A stretch of DNA of 6,071 bases from Candidatus Poseidoniia archaeon (lineage in GTDB: Archaea; Thermoplasmatota; Poseidoniia; MGIII; CG-Epi1), in assembly GCA_022449705.1 (NCBI GenBank), contig JAKURS010000059.1, positions 1-6,071 of the forward strand, written 5' to 3'. Positions 5,447 through 6,071 of the stretch are shown here, piece by piece (the first letter of the stretch is position 1; each line of letters opens with the position of its first letter). A program made the translations under genes and the position numbers. The notes under the pieces were generated by a model. It was given only the letters and a program-made list of their open reading frames with translations. It did not search any database and was not told the DNA's origin.

Positions 5447-6071
5447 GGCAGCGCGCCGCGCTGCCAGAGCGTGTCGAGCACCAGCCCTAGCGTGAAGAGC
5501 AGCCCGCCCAGTTTGACGAAGTGGAACGCCCATGCCACATACCAGAGCGGCCAGACCGGATACTCATCGGGCGGGTCGTCGGGCGAGCGCCCCTGCTTCA
5601 TCTCGGGCGGCATCGCGTCGAACGCAATGCGGAACGCTTCCTGCGGGGTCGCCGGTACAGGCTCACCCAGCATGCGCGTGCAGAGCATCGCGCGCGGCAG
5701 CGCCAGCATCGCCAGCGCCATGAAGGGATGGCCGCCGCCGCCGACCGGCGGCGCATCGGCCGGCAGTGCCAGCCAGAAGCATACCGGGAAGAAGACCCAG
5801 ATTAGCAGCTGTGTCAGCCGCGCCGCGCCGGCGAGGCCGAGCAGCACTGGAAGCGTGCGGATGCGCTTGCGCGAATCGTCGTCGTGCTTGTCCATGTGCG
5901 TGCCCATCACGACCGCCATCACCGTCAGGCCATACGGCACCGAGACCAGCATCGCCTGCTGCAATTGCGTTTCGGTCGCGACGTTGCCGGCGAGCGCCCA
6001 GAAAGCGCCGCCAACCATCAGCGGCCCCCACACCAGGAAGATGGCGAACTCCCCGAGCCCGAGCGACTTGA
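5440..6071 (-). CDS. UbiA-family prenyltransferase, C-terminal part (5' end beyond right edge)
   Basis: About 209 residues of an integral membrane prenyltransferase are visible; the start is off the right edge. Numbering from the first complete codon (6069-6067), the segment opens with KSLGLGEFAIFLVWGPLMVGG, a block typical of MenA-like UbiA members. The second Asp-rich motif is at about 57-66 (HMDKHDDD, with Asp60 and Asp64), followed by RIRTLPVLLG at 69-78. These aspartates bind the magnesium-diphosphate of the prenyl donor. Hydrophobic membrane segments lie at about 8-27, 38-56, 80-102, 114-124 and 174-199. The loop before the last helix is polar and Pro-rich (MPPEMKQG to DEYPVWPLWYV). The family joins prenyl chains to aromatic or glycerol acceptors, as in menaquinone synthesis or archaeal ether-lipid assembly. 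The motif style leans towards MenA-like, but the acceptor is uncertain, and the first Asp-rich motif is outside the window. A GTG at 6031-6033 is internal, because conserved sequence continues upstream of it. Confidence 0.85.
   Translation of the reverse strand, partial: KSLGLGEFAIFLVWGPLMVGGAFWALAGNVATETQLQQAMLVSVPYGLTVMAVVMGTHMDKHDDDSRKRIRTLPVLLGLAGAARLTQLLIWVFFPVCFWLALPADAPPVGGGGHPFMALAMLALPRAMLCTRMLGEPVPATPQEAFRIAFDAMPPEMKQGRSPDDPPDEYPVWPLWYVAWAFHFVKLGGLLFTLGLVLDTLWQRGALPF

Noticed and set aside
5440..6033. UbiA-family protein starting at the GTG at 6031-6033 as a complete 197-residue protein
   Set aside because: Conserved UbiA sequence (KSLGLGEFAIFL) continues in frame upstream to the window edge, so the gene is truncated there rather than starting at that GTG.

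Overview
This window looks like a chromosomal segment of a GC-rich archaeon. The strongest sign is a truncated gene at the left edge, read on the minus strand. It encodes the N-terminal 127 residues of a geranylgeranyl reductase, an FAD enzyme that saturates isoprenoid chains of archaeal membrane lipids. Four genes also have an AT-rich, TATA-like box centred 23-26 nt upstream of the start codon, which is the layout expected for leaderless archaeal transcripts. A proteolytic heterotroph such as a marine Thermoplasmatota (Marine Group II/III-like) would fit, but the lineage is an inference and cannot be settled from the window.

Layout, left to right: geranylgeranyl reductase (minus, partial, 1-381); a 72-bp divergent promoter region; a secreted, C-terminally anchored subtilisin-like S8 protease (plus, 454-2319); a convergent 13-bp gap; a YcbL/glyoxalase-II-like metallo-beta-lactamase-fold hydrolase (minus, 2333-2989); an M17 leucyl aminopeptidase (minus, 2997-4421); a sugar-phosphate nucleotidyltransferase resembling mannose-1-phosphate guanylyltransferase (minus, 4462-5418, GTG start); and the C-terminal part of a UbiA-family prenyltransferase (minus, 5440 to beyond the right edge). 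Coding density is very high. There is no gene-free stretch over 300 bases, and I see no tRNA, rRNA, CRISPR array or mobile element.

The genes suggest two themes. The first is protein degradation: a surface-anchored protease would produce peptides outside the cell, and the M17 aminopeptidase would trim peptides inside it. The second is the membrane and cell surface: the geranylgeranyl reductase and UbiA prenyltransferase act on isoprenoids, and the nucleotidyltransferase probably makes an activated sugar for glycans. The aminopeptidase and hydrolase are 7 nt apart and probably co-transcribed. The aminopeptidase and nucleotidyltransferase each appear to have their own promoter despite lying in a same-strand series.

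I found no convincing novel multi-gene system. The points most worth a second look are the recurrent leaderless promoter spacing, the tightly packed divergent promoter, the protease architecture (EF-hand-like loop before the propeptide, glycosylation sequons confined to the C-terminal region), and a possible terminator lying inside the convergent neighbour's coding sequence.
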